From contig CAYSSG010000005.1 of the NCBI GenBank assembly GCA_964433635.1, positions 1 through 64,000 on the forward strand: 64,000 nucleotides of DNA, in the 5' to 3' direction. Shown here in pieces: positions 42,950 through 51,509 of the stretch. Below the pieces are notes generated by a model. The model was not told where the DNA came from, did not search any database, and was given only the letters and a program-made list of their open reading frames with translations. Numbering within the stretch: the first letter of the stretch is position 1; each line of letters starts with the position of its first letter. Source of the stretch: CAYSSG01 sp964433635. Lineage in GTDB: Bacteria; Atribacterota; Phoenicimicrobiia; Phoenicimicrobiales; Stramentimicrobiaceae. Made by a program: the position numbers and the translations under genes.

Positions 42950-43417
42950 ATGACTGAGAGAATTGTATTATCTATAGATCCAGGAAGAAAAAAATGTGGA
43001 CTTGCAGTTGTTGATACCCGGTTACAGTTGATAGCCGGGGAAATTGTGGGCACTGAGCAATTGGTTAATCAGGTAAAGCGTTATTTAGAACGTTATTCGA
43101 TTGATTGTATATTAATTGGCAGTGGAACCAATTGCGGGGAAATCATGAATTCAATCAGACAGAGGTTCCCTGATTCTATGTTGATTGAGGTTACTGAAAA
43201 GGACTCCACTATGCTGGCCAGAAAACGATATTTTGATTATTATCCCCCGACTGGGTTTCTGAAAATACTACCTGTAAGTCTGCGTGTTCCGCCTCGTCCC
43301 TATGATGATTTTGCTGCCTTAGTGATTGCTGAGCGGTATTTTCAGATTCATAAAAAGGGTGACTGTAAAAATGAACCATTTATGATTAATCATAATCAAA
43401 GTCAAAGTAATGATTAG
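42950..43417 (+). CDS. RuvC/YqgF-like RNase H-fold protein
   Basis: 155 aa. The first strand carries SIDPGRKKCGLAVVD, the DxGxxxxG pattern of RuvC/YqgF nucleases. A second acidic position is in VTEKDST, and the final strand has RPYDDFAALVIAERY. This resembles YqgF-type holiday-junction or rRNA-processing nucleases but is not a clear member of either. ATG at 42950 with GCAGG just upstream. It sits between fdhD and hypB without an obvious functional link. Confidence 0.65.
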   Translation: MTERIVLSIDPGRKKCGLAVVDTRLQLIAGEIVGTEQLVNQVKRYLERYSIDCILIGSGTNCGEIMNSIRQRFPDSMLIEVTEKDSTMLARKRYFDYYPPTGFLKILPVSLRVPPRPYDDFAALVIAERYFQIHKKGDCKNEPFMINHNQSQSND

Positions 43418-43436
43418 TTCTCAGGAGGAGAGTCTA

Positions 43437-44096
43437 TTGACGAAAGTTAGAGTATTTTCCAATATTATGAAGAGTAACGAAGATATGGCAGCAAAAAACA
43501 GGCAAATGTTCAGTCAATGCCGTATACCGGTCATCAATATCATGAGCTCGCCTGGGTCAGGCAAGACCAGTTTGCTGGAAAAGACCATCGAAAGACTTGT
43601 TCAGAAAATCAGAATGGCTGTTTTAGAGGGGGATCTACAGACAGATCGTGATGCCCAACGTATAAGTCAATTTCCTGTTCAGGTAGCCCAGATCAATACA
43701 GATGGTGCCTGCCATTTAGATGCCAATATGGTAAATAAGGCATTATCAGCCTTTGATTTAAGTCAGGTGGATCTTTTTTTCATAGAAAATGTGGGCAATT
43801 TAGTATGTCCGGCTGGATTTGATCTGGGAGAAAATTTTCGGGTTAATCTGGTAAGTATTCCTGAGGGGGATGACAAGGTCATTAAATACCCAGTGATTTT
43901 TAGAAAATGTGATGTTTTATTAATTAATAAGATAGACTTACTGCCCTATGTGCAATTTGACATAACGCGCTTAAGAAAAGAAGCCCTGGACATCAAATCC
44001 GATATGAACATTTTTGAGATTTCCTGCCTGACCGGTAAAGGCCTGGAGGATTGGTTTGATTGGATTGCAGCAATAACAGGGGGGAAAAGTATATAG
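43437..44096 (+). CDS. hypB: hydrogenase nickel-incorporation GTPase HypB
   Basis: GTPase that delivers nickel to hydrogenase precursor with HypA. 219 aa. The start is TTG at 43437, chosen for the strong GGAGGAG seven bases upstream and because it gives the family-like N-terminus (M)TKVRVFSNIM. Walker A SSPGSGKTS near residue 37, GDLQTDRDA, metal-site DGACHLDA and NLVCPAGFDLG, and the NKIDLLPY specificity motif. There is no N-terminal His-rich nickel-storage stretch. The TAG stop (44094-44096) is also the first triplet of repeat element B. Confidence 0.94.
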   Translation: MTKVRVFSNIMKSNEDMAAKNRQMFSQCRIPVINIMSSPGSGKTSLLEKTIERLVQKIRMAVLEGDLQTDRDAQRISQFPVQVAQINTDGACHLDANMVNKALSAFDLSQVDLFFIENVGNLVCPAGFDLGENFRVNLVSIPEGDDKVIKYPVIFRKCDVLLINKIDLLPYVQFDITRLRKEALDIKSDMNIFEISCLTGKGLEDWFDWIAAITGGKSI

Positions 44097-44340
44097 TATA
44101 ACGTATACCGTATCACGAGAAAATACATTGAGAATAGTCGAGAGTCATATAAGATTTACGGGAAATATGAATCAAATTACATAACCTACTAAATTAATTT
44201 TCAATGATGAAATGGTTGCATCAATAGTGTATTGATTCAAATATTGAAGTATCAATAAAACAAACAGATCAGAAATTTTTTTAATTTACATTGAAGTTTT
44301 TCTTATTAAAACGGTATACGATATACGTAATACGGTATAC
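44094..44340. repeat. intergenic terminal-inverted-repeat element B (247 bp)
   Basis: The left end TAGTATAACGTATACCGTAT starts with the hypB stop codon. The right end (44312-44340) contains, on the other strand, GTATTACGTATATCGTAT, matching the left end at 17 of 19 positions. The interior is AT-rich and without ORFs. It separates hypB from hypF. Confidence 0.75.
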
Positions 44341-44381
44341 AAAAAGGAGTTTTCCTTAAATTTGCACTTGGTGGTTGAACA

Positions 44382-46721
44382 ATGAAAATAAGACAAAAAA
44401 TCACGATACATGGAATCGTACAGGGAGTCGGATTCAGGCCTTTTGTTCATAAATTGGTTCAAGAGAATCGTCTAACCGGTTGGATTTGTAATTCTAACCG
44501 AGGTGTTGAAATGGAAATTGAAGGGGAAGAAAGAGCTATGCAGCATATGATTGAGGAGATGAAGAACCATCTTCCACCGTTAGCTTTGATTGAAGATATG
44601 CAGGTAGAAAAATTACCTCTTTTGGGGTTTTCAGGATTCTCCATACAGGAAAGCAATTCGAATCACCGGCATCCTGTTATTCTTATCCCTCCTGATATTT
44701 CAATTTGTGATGATTGTTTAAAAGAACTCACTAATTCCTCTGATCGTCGCTATCAATATCCATTTATCAATTGCACTAATTGTGGGCCCCGATTCAGTAT
44801 TATTCAAGACATGCCTTATGACCGGGATAAAACAACCATGAAAAATTTCTCCATGTGTCCGGAATGTTATGCAGAATATACGAATATAGAGAATCGGCGT
44901 TACCATGCTCAGCCTGATGCCTGTCCGGAATGTGGTCCAGAGATAACACTATTTCAAGGTAACCAGAGAGTAATAATCAGCCAGCCCATAAAAGATGCAC
45001 AAAGAAGATTGAAAGAAGGTCAGATAGGTGCCATCAAAGGATTGGGAGGTTTCCATTTAGCCTGTGACGCAGGTAATATACTGGCCGTATCAAGATTACG
45101 GGATATGAAGCAGAGAGATGAAAAACCTTTTGCAGTGATGGCTGAGAATGTCGATATCATAAGAAAATTCTGTTATCTATCCTCCTATGCCAGAAGATAC
45201 CTGGTAAGCAAGGAAAGGCCAATTGTACTCCTAAAAAAGAAAAAGAATCATCTTCTTTCACCGGATATTGCTCCCGGAAATGGTTATATTGGAGTGATGT
45301 TACCCTATACGCCGCTTCATTTTTTACTGTTGCAAAATAGTGATCTGGTTGTAGTGATGACCAGTGCCAATTTCAGTGATGAGCCGATTATTATTCAAAA
45401 TGAAGAAGCCAGGGAGAAATTAGCTCATCGGGTTGATTTTATGCTTATGCATAACCGGTCAATCTATAATCGCTGCGACGATTCTGTCATGAAAGTTCAT
45501 TCCCGTCAGTCAATATTCATAAGAAGATCCAGAGGTTATGCACCTTTCCCCATTGTCCTGTCTGCAAAGAATTGTCAGATTATGGCTGCGGGACCTGAAG
45601 AGAAAAATACGGTCTGTTTTACCCGTGATCGTTATGCTTTTCCCAGCCAGCATCTGGGTGATTTGAAAAATCCTGAAAGTTATAAAGCTTATCAGGAAGC
45701 AATAAAGCGATTCATCAGGATATTTCAATTTCAACCCGAAATCATAGCCTGCGATCTTCATCCTGATTACCTCTCTACTGTTTATGCCCGGGAGATGTCC
45801 CTGGAGAAGAATTTACCTTTATTGGAGATACAGCATCATCATGCTCATATTGCCAGTTGTATGGCCGAGAATCAATTGTCAGAGAAGGTTATCGGTGTTG
45901 CCTTTGACGGAACAGGATTGGGTGATGATGGTAAGATATGGGGTGGTGAATTCCTGGTGGCTGATCTGAATCAGTATGTCAGAGCAGGTCATTTAAAGTA
46001 CCAGGCGATGCCGGGAGGAGAACAGGTTATACATCAGCCCTGGAGAATGGCGTTCAGCTACCTTTACTCTATCTTTGGACAGAATATATTTGATTCTGAT
46101 ATTCCCCTGATTAAGAGGAGAGATTCCCGGGAAATAAGAATCATTGTTCAGATGATGAATCAGAAGATCAATACACCTCATACTTCCAGTTGCGGGCGAT
46201 TATTTGATGCCGTTTCTTCTCTTATCGGTCTCAGAGATGAGGTTCATTTTGAAGGACAGGCTGCGATGGAATTGGAATCGATGTGTCAACCGAAATATAC
46301 ACAGCATTATCCCTACCAGATTGAAGAAACACCTGCTGGTTTAAATGTAAATTTAGAACAGATGTTTCACGGGTTGATCCATGATATGGCAGCAGGTGAA
46401 CCTATCAATAAGATTGTTACCCAGTTTCATAATACCATTACAGAATTTACCCTTTCGATGTGTCTTAAAATAAGGAAGCACTTTCATCTGCATACCGCCG
46501 TTCTAAGTGGTGGTGTATTTCAAAATGTTTTTTTATTGGAACGGACTATCAGGAAACTGAAAGAGAAGAATTTTGAAGTCTTTATCCATCAGAAAATGCC
46601 ACCCAATGATGCCTGTATTTCTCTTGGTCAGGCAGTGATTGCCAATGCAAGGACTCAGTCCAGTCCTTCTGTGGGAAGACGAAAGAATCATATTGATTAT
46701 GTCAGTTCAACAATAGGATGA
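44382..46721 (+). CDS. hypF: carbamoyltransferase HypF
   Basis: Makes the thiocarboxamide used for the CN ligands of the NiFe site, from carbamoyl phosphate and ATP. 779 aa. N-terminal acylphosphatase domain (IHGIVQGVGFRPFVHKL at about 9-25). Two zinc fingers built on CDDC/CTNC and CPEC/CPEC (about 110-185). YrdC-like domain (about 205-390) with GGFHLACDA and VVMTSANFSDEP. The Kae1-like carbamoyltransferase domain has the metal-binding HHHAHIASCMAE and VAFDGTGLGDDG. ATG at 44382 after GGTGG. Confidence 0.96.
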   Translation: MKIRQKITIHGIVQGVGFRPFVHKLVQENRLTGWICNSNRGVEMEIEGEERAMQHMIEEMKNHLPPLALIEDMQVEKLPLLGFSGFSIQESNSNHRHPVILIPPDISICDDCLKELTNSSDRRYQYPFINCTNCGPRFSIIQDMPYDRDKTTMKNFSMCPECYAEYTNIENRRYHAQPDACPECGPEITLFQGNQRVIISQPIKDAQRRLKEGQIGAIKGLGGFHLACDAGNILAVSRLRDMKQRDEKPFAVMAENVDIIRKFCYLSSYARRYLVSKERPIVLLKKKKNHLLSPDIAPGNGYIGVMLPYTPLHFLLLQNSDLVVVMTSANFSDEPIIIQNEEAREKLAHRVDFMLMHNRSIYNRCDDSVMKVHSRQSIFIRRSRGYAPFPIVLSAKNCQIMAAGPEEKNTVCFTRDRYAFPSQHLGDLKNPESYKAYQEAIKRFIRIFQFQPEIIACDLHPDYLSTVYAREMSLEKNLPLLEIQHHHAHIASCMAENQLSEKVIGVAFDGTGLGDDGKIWGGEFLVADLNQYVRAGHLKYQAMPGGEQVIHQPWRMAFSYLYSIFGQNIFDSDIPLIKRRDSREIRIIVQMMNQKINTPHTSSCGRLFDAVSSLIGLRDEVHFEGQAAMELESMCQPKYTQHYPYQIEETPAGLNVNLEQMFHGLIHDMAAGEPINKIVTQFHNTITEFTLSMCLKIRKHFHLHTAVLSGGVFQNVFLLERTIRKLKEKNFEVFIHQKMPPNDACISLGQAVIANARTQSSPSVGRRKNHIDYVSSTIG

Positions 46722-46739
46722 AAGTAGAGGTATATTTCC

Positions 46740-46955
46740 ATGTGTCTGGCTATTCCCGGTAAAGTGATCAGAATCATTGATTCCGAACAAGGGGAAGTAC
46801 TCCTGGGAGGAATTAAGAAGATAGTAAGATTAGAACTCTTGTCCGAAGTGAATGAGGGTGATTATGTCCTTATTCATGCCGGTTATGCCATTACCAGAAT
46901 CAATGCCCGGGAGGCGGATGAGATTAATCGCGCCTGGAAGGAGGTTCAGTCTTGA
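46740..46955 (+). CDS. hypC: hydrogenase assembly chaperone HypC
   Basis: 71 aa. N-terminal MCLAIPGKV with the essential Cys2 that binds the Fe(CN)2CO unit. A small OB-like barrel (VLIHAGYAI) follows. It forms the Fe-loading complex with HypD, whose gene starts inside its stop codon. Confidence 0.96.
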   Translation: MCLAIPGKVIRIIDSEQGEVLLGGIKKIVRLELLSEVNEGDYVLIHAGYAITRINAREADEINRAWKEVQS

Positions 46956-48034
46956 AATATCGGGATGAATACCGGGATAAGGAGCTCTGTCAGTCTCTTG
47001 TGCAAAAGATAAAAGGACAGACGAAGGCAGATCTCAATATCATGGAGATCTGCGGTACCCACACTGTATCTATTTTTCGTTTCGGGCTGAAAGAGATGCT
47101 TCCAAAAAATATTCACCTGATTTCCGGTCCAGGTTGTCCGGTCTGCGTAACCCCTATTTCATCAATTGATTATATGATTGCCCTGTCCAGAGAGAAAAAC
47201 ATGATGATTGTTACATTCGGTGACATGATAAACGTACCGGGCAGTTCTTCCACCTTGAGTCAGGAAAAAGCACGGGGTGCCGATATAAAGATTATTTACT
47301 CGCCCTTGCAGGCATTGGAAATTGCACGGGATTTTCCGCAAAAAAAGATTGTTTTGATTGGAATTGGTTTTGAAACTACAATACCGCTATTAGCAAGCGT
47401 CGTTCTGGAAGCAAAGAAGCAATCGTTGTCCAATTTTTTTCTTTTGAGTCTGGTCAAGGTGATGCCGCCGATTATGAAAGAGTTGCTGCAGGCCGGGGAG
47501 ATAAAGATTGACGGATTTTTATGTCCCGGTCATGTAAGTGCCATTATCGGAACACAACCCTATCAATTTATCTCCCGGAAATTTCATATCCCATGTGTCA
47601 TTGCCGGTTTTGAGCCGGTGGATATTCTGCTTGCTGTCTATCACCTGATTCAGCAGAAATTACGGCAGAAACCTTTTGTAGAAAATCAATATAAGAGGGC
47701 AGTGAGGGAAGATGGGAATCCGTTAGCAATCAGGAAGATAAGAGAAGTTTTTATTCCCGTTGATGCGCTGTGGCGTGGAATAGGTCAAGTGACCAATAGC
47801 GGTCTGGACCTAAAGCCTGCCTTTTCTGCCATGAATGCATGTCATTTTAAGGTGAAAGTAGAGAAAACCAGGATAAATTCTGAATGCCGCTGTGGAGAGG
47901 TCATAAGAGGAATCATAACTCCCTTAGAGTGTCCTCTCTTTAGAAAAGTATGTTTACCGGAGAATCCGATTGGAGCATGTATGGTTTCCAGTGAAGGAGC
48001 CTGCGCAGCATATTATAAATATAATTTAGTATAG
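46952..48034 (+). CDS. hypD: hydrogenase Fe-cyanide/CO assembly protein HypD
   Basis: Iron-sulfur scaffold on which Fe(CN)2CO is built with HypC and HypE. 360 aa. Conserved MEICGTHTV (about 28-36), GPGCPVCVTP (about 66-75), GFETTIP, LCPGHVSAIIG and a C-terminal 4Fe-4S set with CRCGEV, LECPLFRKVC and EGACAAYY. TTG start overlapping hypC by four bases. The last residues (Val plus the TAG stop) are encoded by the left end of repeat element C, which begins at 48027. Confidence 0.96.
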   Translation: MKYRDEYRDKELCQSLVQKIKGQTKADLNIMEICGTHTVSIFRFGLKEMLPKNIHLISGPGCPVCVTPISSIDYMIALSREKNMMIVTFGDMINVPGSSSTLSQEKARGADIKIIYSPLQALEIARDFPQKKIVLIGIGFETTIPLLASVVLEAKKQSLSNFFLLSLVKVMPPIMKELLQAGEIKIDGFLCPGHVSAIIGTQPYQFISRKFHIPCVIAGFEPVDILLAVYHLIQQKLRQKPFVENQYKRAVREDGNPLAIRKIREVFIPVDALWRGIGQVTNSGLDLKPAFSAMNACHFKVKVEKTRINSECRCGEVIRGIITPLECPLFRKVCLPENPIGACMVSSEGACAAYYKYNLV

Positions 48035-48182
48035 CGTATACTGTATAATGTATTATGTTCCAATACTTAGGGAGTATTGGGTGGGAAAAGTGTATACACA
48101 TGCATGTAGTTTTTATTCTGTAATATTTTTTATCAACTTCAGCTAGAGCTATATTTTCAAACGATATACGTAATACAGTATA
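48027..48182. repeat. intergenic terminal-inverted-repeat element C (156 bp)
   Basis: The left end TAGTATAGCGTATACTGTAT overlaps the last codons and stop of hypD. The right end (about 48155-48182) on the other strand reads GTATACTGTATTACGTAT. The smallest of the four elements. Its interior shares GGAAAAGTGTA and CATGTAG words with element A. It separates hypD from hypE. Confidence 0.72.
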
Positions 48183-48199
48183 CAAAATGAGATAAACAT

Positions 48200-49210
48200 A
48201 TGAAAAACAATATAATAACTTTAGATCATGGCAGTGGTGGGAAATTAGCCAATCAGTTAGTTCGTTCCCTGTTTTTAAAATATTTTGGTAATCCAATTTT
48301 AAACCAGCTGCATGACGGCGCTATCTTACCACCTGCAAATAAGCGTATGGCCTTTTCTACAGATTCTTTTACCGTTAGTCCCCTGTTTTTTGCAGGAGGG
48401 AATATCGGAAATCTGGCAGTGCACGGAACAGTCAACGATTTAGCGATGTGTGGAGCTCGACCAAAATATCTGAGTGTTTCATTGATCATAGAAGAGGGGT
48501 TTTCCATCGAAAATCTGGAAAAGATTGTTTCCAGTATGGCCAAGTCCGCACAGAAAGCTGGTATTTTAGTGGTCACGGGGGATACCAAGGTTGTAAACCG
48601 CGGTGATGCTGATGGGATCTTTATCAATACTACCGGCATTGGTTATATTGCTGAAAACGTTCATATTGATGCAGACCAGGCTCAGGAGGGGGATGCTGTT
48701 ATCATAAACGGCCCTATTGGGAATCATGGCATCAGTATTTTAGCCTCCCGGGAAAACCTTCTGTTTGAACAGGTCATTCCCAGTGACACAGCACCATTAG
48801 CTGACCTGGTTCAACAGATGCTCAGTATCACCAGAGAGATTCATGTTTTGAGAGACCCTACCCGTGGGGGATTGGCAACGGCTTTAAATGAAATTGCCCA
48901 GTCTTCTCAGGTGGAAATTGAACTTGAAGAGGAAAAAATTCCCCTTGACAGCCAAGTTCAGGATGCCTGTGATATATTAGGCTATGACCCCCTTTATCTG
49001 GCTAATGAAGGTAAACTTGTTGCTTTTGTACCCCCAGGTTATGCCGGTGAAATGCTTAAAAAAATGAAAACATGTCCCTTTGGTGAACACGCTGACATCA
49101 TCGGAAAGGTTGTTTCCAGAGATCGGGCTGAAGTCATTCTTAAAACTGCTGTTGGTGGTAAAAGAGTGGTAGGTATGCTCAGCGGTCAGCAATTACCCAG
49201 AATATGTTAA
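48200..49210 (+). CDS. hypE: hydrogenase maturation protein HypE
   Basis: Dehydrates a carbamoyl group carried on its C-terminal Cys to give the cyanide ligand. 336 aa, AIR-synthase (PurM-like) fold. N-terminal LDHGSGGKLANQLV, central GDTKVVNRG and DPTRGGLATALNEIA, and the invariant C-terminus PRIC, where the last Cys is the acceptor. ATG at 48200, 17 bases after the end of element C. Confidence 0.96.
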   Translation: MKNNIITLDHGSGGKLANQLVRSLFLKYFGNPILNQLHDGAILPPANKRMAFSTDSFTVSPLFFAGGNIGNLAVHGTVNDLAMCGARPKYLSVSLIIEEGFSIENLEKIVSSMAKSAQKAGILVVTGDTKVVNRGDADGIFINTTGIGYIAENVHIDADQAQEGDAVIINGPIGNHGISILASRENLLFEQVIPSDTAPLADLVQQMLSITREIHVLRDPTRGGLATALNEIAQSSQVEIELEEEKIPLDSQVQDACDILGYDPLYLANEGKLVAFVPPGYAGEMLKKMKTCPFGEHADIIGKVVSRDRAEVILKTAVGGKRVVGMLSGQQLPRIC

Positions 49211-49280
49211 GATTTCAGCTGAATAACAATTTTAGATTTTATGACTGTGTGTATCAGTTGATTATGAAGGAGGTATCCTG

Positions 49281-49808
49281 ATGAATATCACAAAAGATGA
49301 AAGTATCCCGGTACAGATAGCTAGAAAGAGTATGATTCATTATTTGAAGACCGGTAAAAAGATGCCACAACCAAAGGAGCTGTCCCGGGAATTAACGGAT
49401 CATCGTGCCGGTGTCTTTGTTTCTTTAAAAAAAAGAGGACAATTGAGAGGATGTATCGGAACTTTTATGCCTGCACAGGATAATATTGCCTTAGAAATTA
49501 TTGATAATGCCGTAAGTGCGGCTACCCGGGATCCCCGATTTCCTGCGGTTAATATAAACGAGGTCGATCAGCTGGTTATCTCGGTTGATATTCTTTCTCC
49601 CCCGGAAAAAATTAAGGATATTTCACAGCTTGACCCTGAAAGATACGGCGTTATTGTCAGCAGTGGCTTTAAAAAAGGCCTTTTATTGCCGAAACTGGAG
49701 GGCGTAGATACCGTGGAATATCAGATTGATATCGCCAGACAAAAAGCCGGTATCACCCCTCAGGAGGACTATCATATCGAGAGATTTGAAGTAAAGAGAT
49801 TTTACTGA
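49281..49808 (+). CDS. AMMECR1-domain protein
   Basis: 175 aa, the full AMMECR1 domain with the signature LRGCIGTFMP (about 53-62), SAATRDPRFP and VEYQIDIARQKAGI. The family is widespread in archaea and anaerobic bacteria. Its biochemical function is unknown, although it is often next to MEMO or radical-SAM genes; neither is seen here. ATG at 49281 with AAGGAGG. Convergent with the transporter downstream. Confidence 0.88.
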   Translation: MNITKDESIPVQIARKSMIHYLKTGKKMPQPKELSRELTDHRAGVFVSLKKRGQLRGCIGTFMPAQDNIALEIIDNAVSAATRDPRFPAVNINEVDQLVISVDILSPPEKIKDISQLDPERYGVIVSSGFKKGLLLPKLEGVDTVEYQIDIARQKAGITPQEDYHIERFEVKRFY

Positions 49809-49891
49809 CAGAAAATTTCATAAGGTGTTTTTCTGCTATTGTGACAGTCCAGAGAATCCGGTTTTGAAGAGGCATCAGAATGTTCAATTTT

Positions 49892-51175
49892 TTAAATCAA
49901 ATAGCGCAGGTAGATGTATAGGAAAGAGATTAAAAAATGAATGACCACCAGGGGAAAACCAATTTTGAAGAAGTACCAGAACCGAATAGGTTGATTATTT
50001 TTTGCTGCTATATCTGCCACAATTAAATTAGAAGCTGTTCCGATTAGTGTTCCGTTTGCACCTATGTTTGATGCGATAGCCATTGTAATCCAGATCGTGG
50101 GATCTATTGCCGGGATCTCTCTGATAATATGCTTGGCAACAGGAATCGCCAGATTGACGATAGGAATATTATCCAGGAACGAGGATAAGAAGGTATTTGA
50201 TGCAAAAAACAAAAAATTAATGGATTTGGGATTTTCCCTGGTTATCTGTAACAATTGTTTAGAAAATAGATTGATAATCCCGTGTTCTTCCAAAGACCCG
50301 GCCAGGATATTAAGACCCATGATAAAAAATACAATTTCCCAGTCAACCTGTGCGTAGATTGAATGTACGCTTTTTTCCGAATGTAATACCATGAGGGTAA
50401 GAGCCGCCATCAGAACAATGATGGTCAGGTCTAATTGCAGGAGATGGGAAAATAATGCGAGCGTAATTCCGATAGCCAGAACAATCATTGTTTGATGAAA
50501 TAGTTTTCGATTAATAATGCATACCTTTTCATCAATTCTATGAAAATTAGCAATAAGTTCCCTGGGAATTTTGTTTTTCAGCACCATTTTTCCGAAAACT
50601 CTTTTGAAATAATAGATTGAAATAAAGATTAAGATAATAGCAATCGGCGCAGTATGATAAATAAAATCAAAAAAGCTGAAATGAGCGGATGAACCAATCA
50701 TAATATTGGTAGGAGTGCCCAAATAGGTTGCCATGCCGCCGATGTTGGCAAAAATAATTTGAGCTATCAGGAAGGGGAGGGGTGATATTTCTAATATTGA
50801 TGTAATAGCTAAGGTAATATTGGCCATAAACAGCAGGGTGGTAATTTCATCCAGAAGGGATGATAGAATACCCGTAAGGAGAGATAGCTGAACGAATAGA
50901 GTCCAGGTATTAGTGAAACTGTATCGCATGACCTTGATAGCTAGAAATTGAAATAAACCGCTGTCTTTTGCTATGACGGTTATAATCATCATTCCAATAA
51001 TAATGCCTATTTTTGTGAAATCAATATAGCCAAGAGCAGTATCGAAAGAGATGAGGCCAAGAAAAATTGCCAGAATGCCGCCAATAAAAGCCGAAGAGGT
51101 TCGGATGCGACGATTGGTAAAAATAAAATAATATACGATGCTGATAATGATGATTGTTAAAATTAACTGGTTCAT
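49892..51175 (-). CDS. ArsB/NhaD-type ion transporter
   Basis: 427 aa, about 11-12 helices, ion-transporter superfamily. LLDEITTLLFMANITLAI and SSFLDNIPIVNLAIPV are the paired hairpin-type signatures. The repeat GNIGG/ANIGGMATYLGTPTN and the late SNIGANGTLIGTASN are the conserved Asn/Gly substrate loops. Members include arsenite pumps, Na+/H+ antiporters and dicarboxylate carriers, so the substrate is uncertain. No arsR or arsC lies nearby. A sodium/proton antiporter would fit a cell with an Mrp-type hydrogenase. The ATG is preceded by GGAGAA on its strand. Confidence 0.82.
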   Translation of the reverse strand: MNQLILTIIIISIVYYFIFTNRRIRTSSAFIGGILAIFLGLISFDTALGYIDFTKIGIIIGMMIITVIAKDSGLFQFLAIKVMRYSFTNTWTLFVQLSLLTGILSSLLDEITTLLFMANITLAITSILEISPLPFLIAQIIFANIGGMATYLGTPTNIMIGSSAHFSFFDFIYHTAPIAIILIFISIYYFKRVFGKMVLKNKIPRELIANFHRIDEKVCIINRKLFHQTMIVLAIGITLALFSHLLQLDLTIIVLMAALTLMVLHSEKSVHSIYAQVDWEIVFFIMGLNILAGSLEEHGIINLFSKQLLQITRENPKSINFLFFASNTFLSSFLDNIPIVNLAIPVAKHIIREIPAIDPTIWITMAIASNIGANGTLIGTASNLIVADIAAKNNQPIRFWYFFKIGFPLVVIHFLISFLYIYLRYLI

Positions 51176-51350
51176 GATATCGTTCTCCGATATATCATTG
51201 AAGTCTATTTAAACAGCTTCTTCTCTAAAAATTGTTATTTTTCTGTCTGATTCTGCAGATCCATATTGAATAAGTTCTGTCAATAAGTGATCCAATAAAT
51301 ACGATCAGCTCTGAAACTGAACAGAAAATCATAAAAATTCTAAAGTTCAA

Positions 51351-51380
51351 TTGCTAATAAAACTGATTTTATTATATAAT
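51351..51380 (+). promoter_or_regulatory. promoter of mreB
   Basis: TTGCTA (51351-51356), an 18-base spacer and a consensus TATAAT (51375-51380). The predicted leader to mreB is about 120 bases. It contains a palindrome AAGCATGCTT and a weak hairpin CGGT-AATTC-ACCG followed by seven T (51441-51460), a possible attenuator. It lies in the 334-base space between divergent genes, where nothing else was recognised. Confidence 0.65.
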
Positions 51381-51509
51381 GACGGGAGAACTGTATTAAG
51401 CATGCTTATTTAGCATAACATAAAATCGAATCATGTGCAGCGGTAATTCACCGTTTTTTTAGGAAAAGCACTCAATTATTCAAAGTAGATTTTAAAAGGA
51501 GTTCAATGG

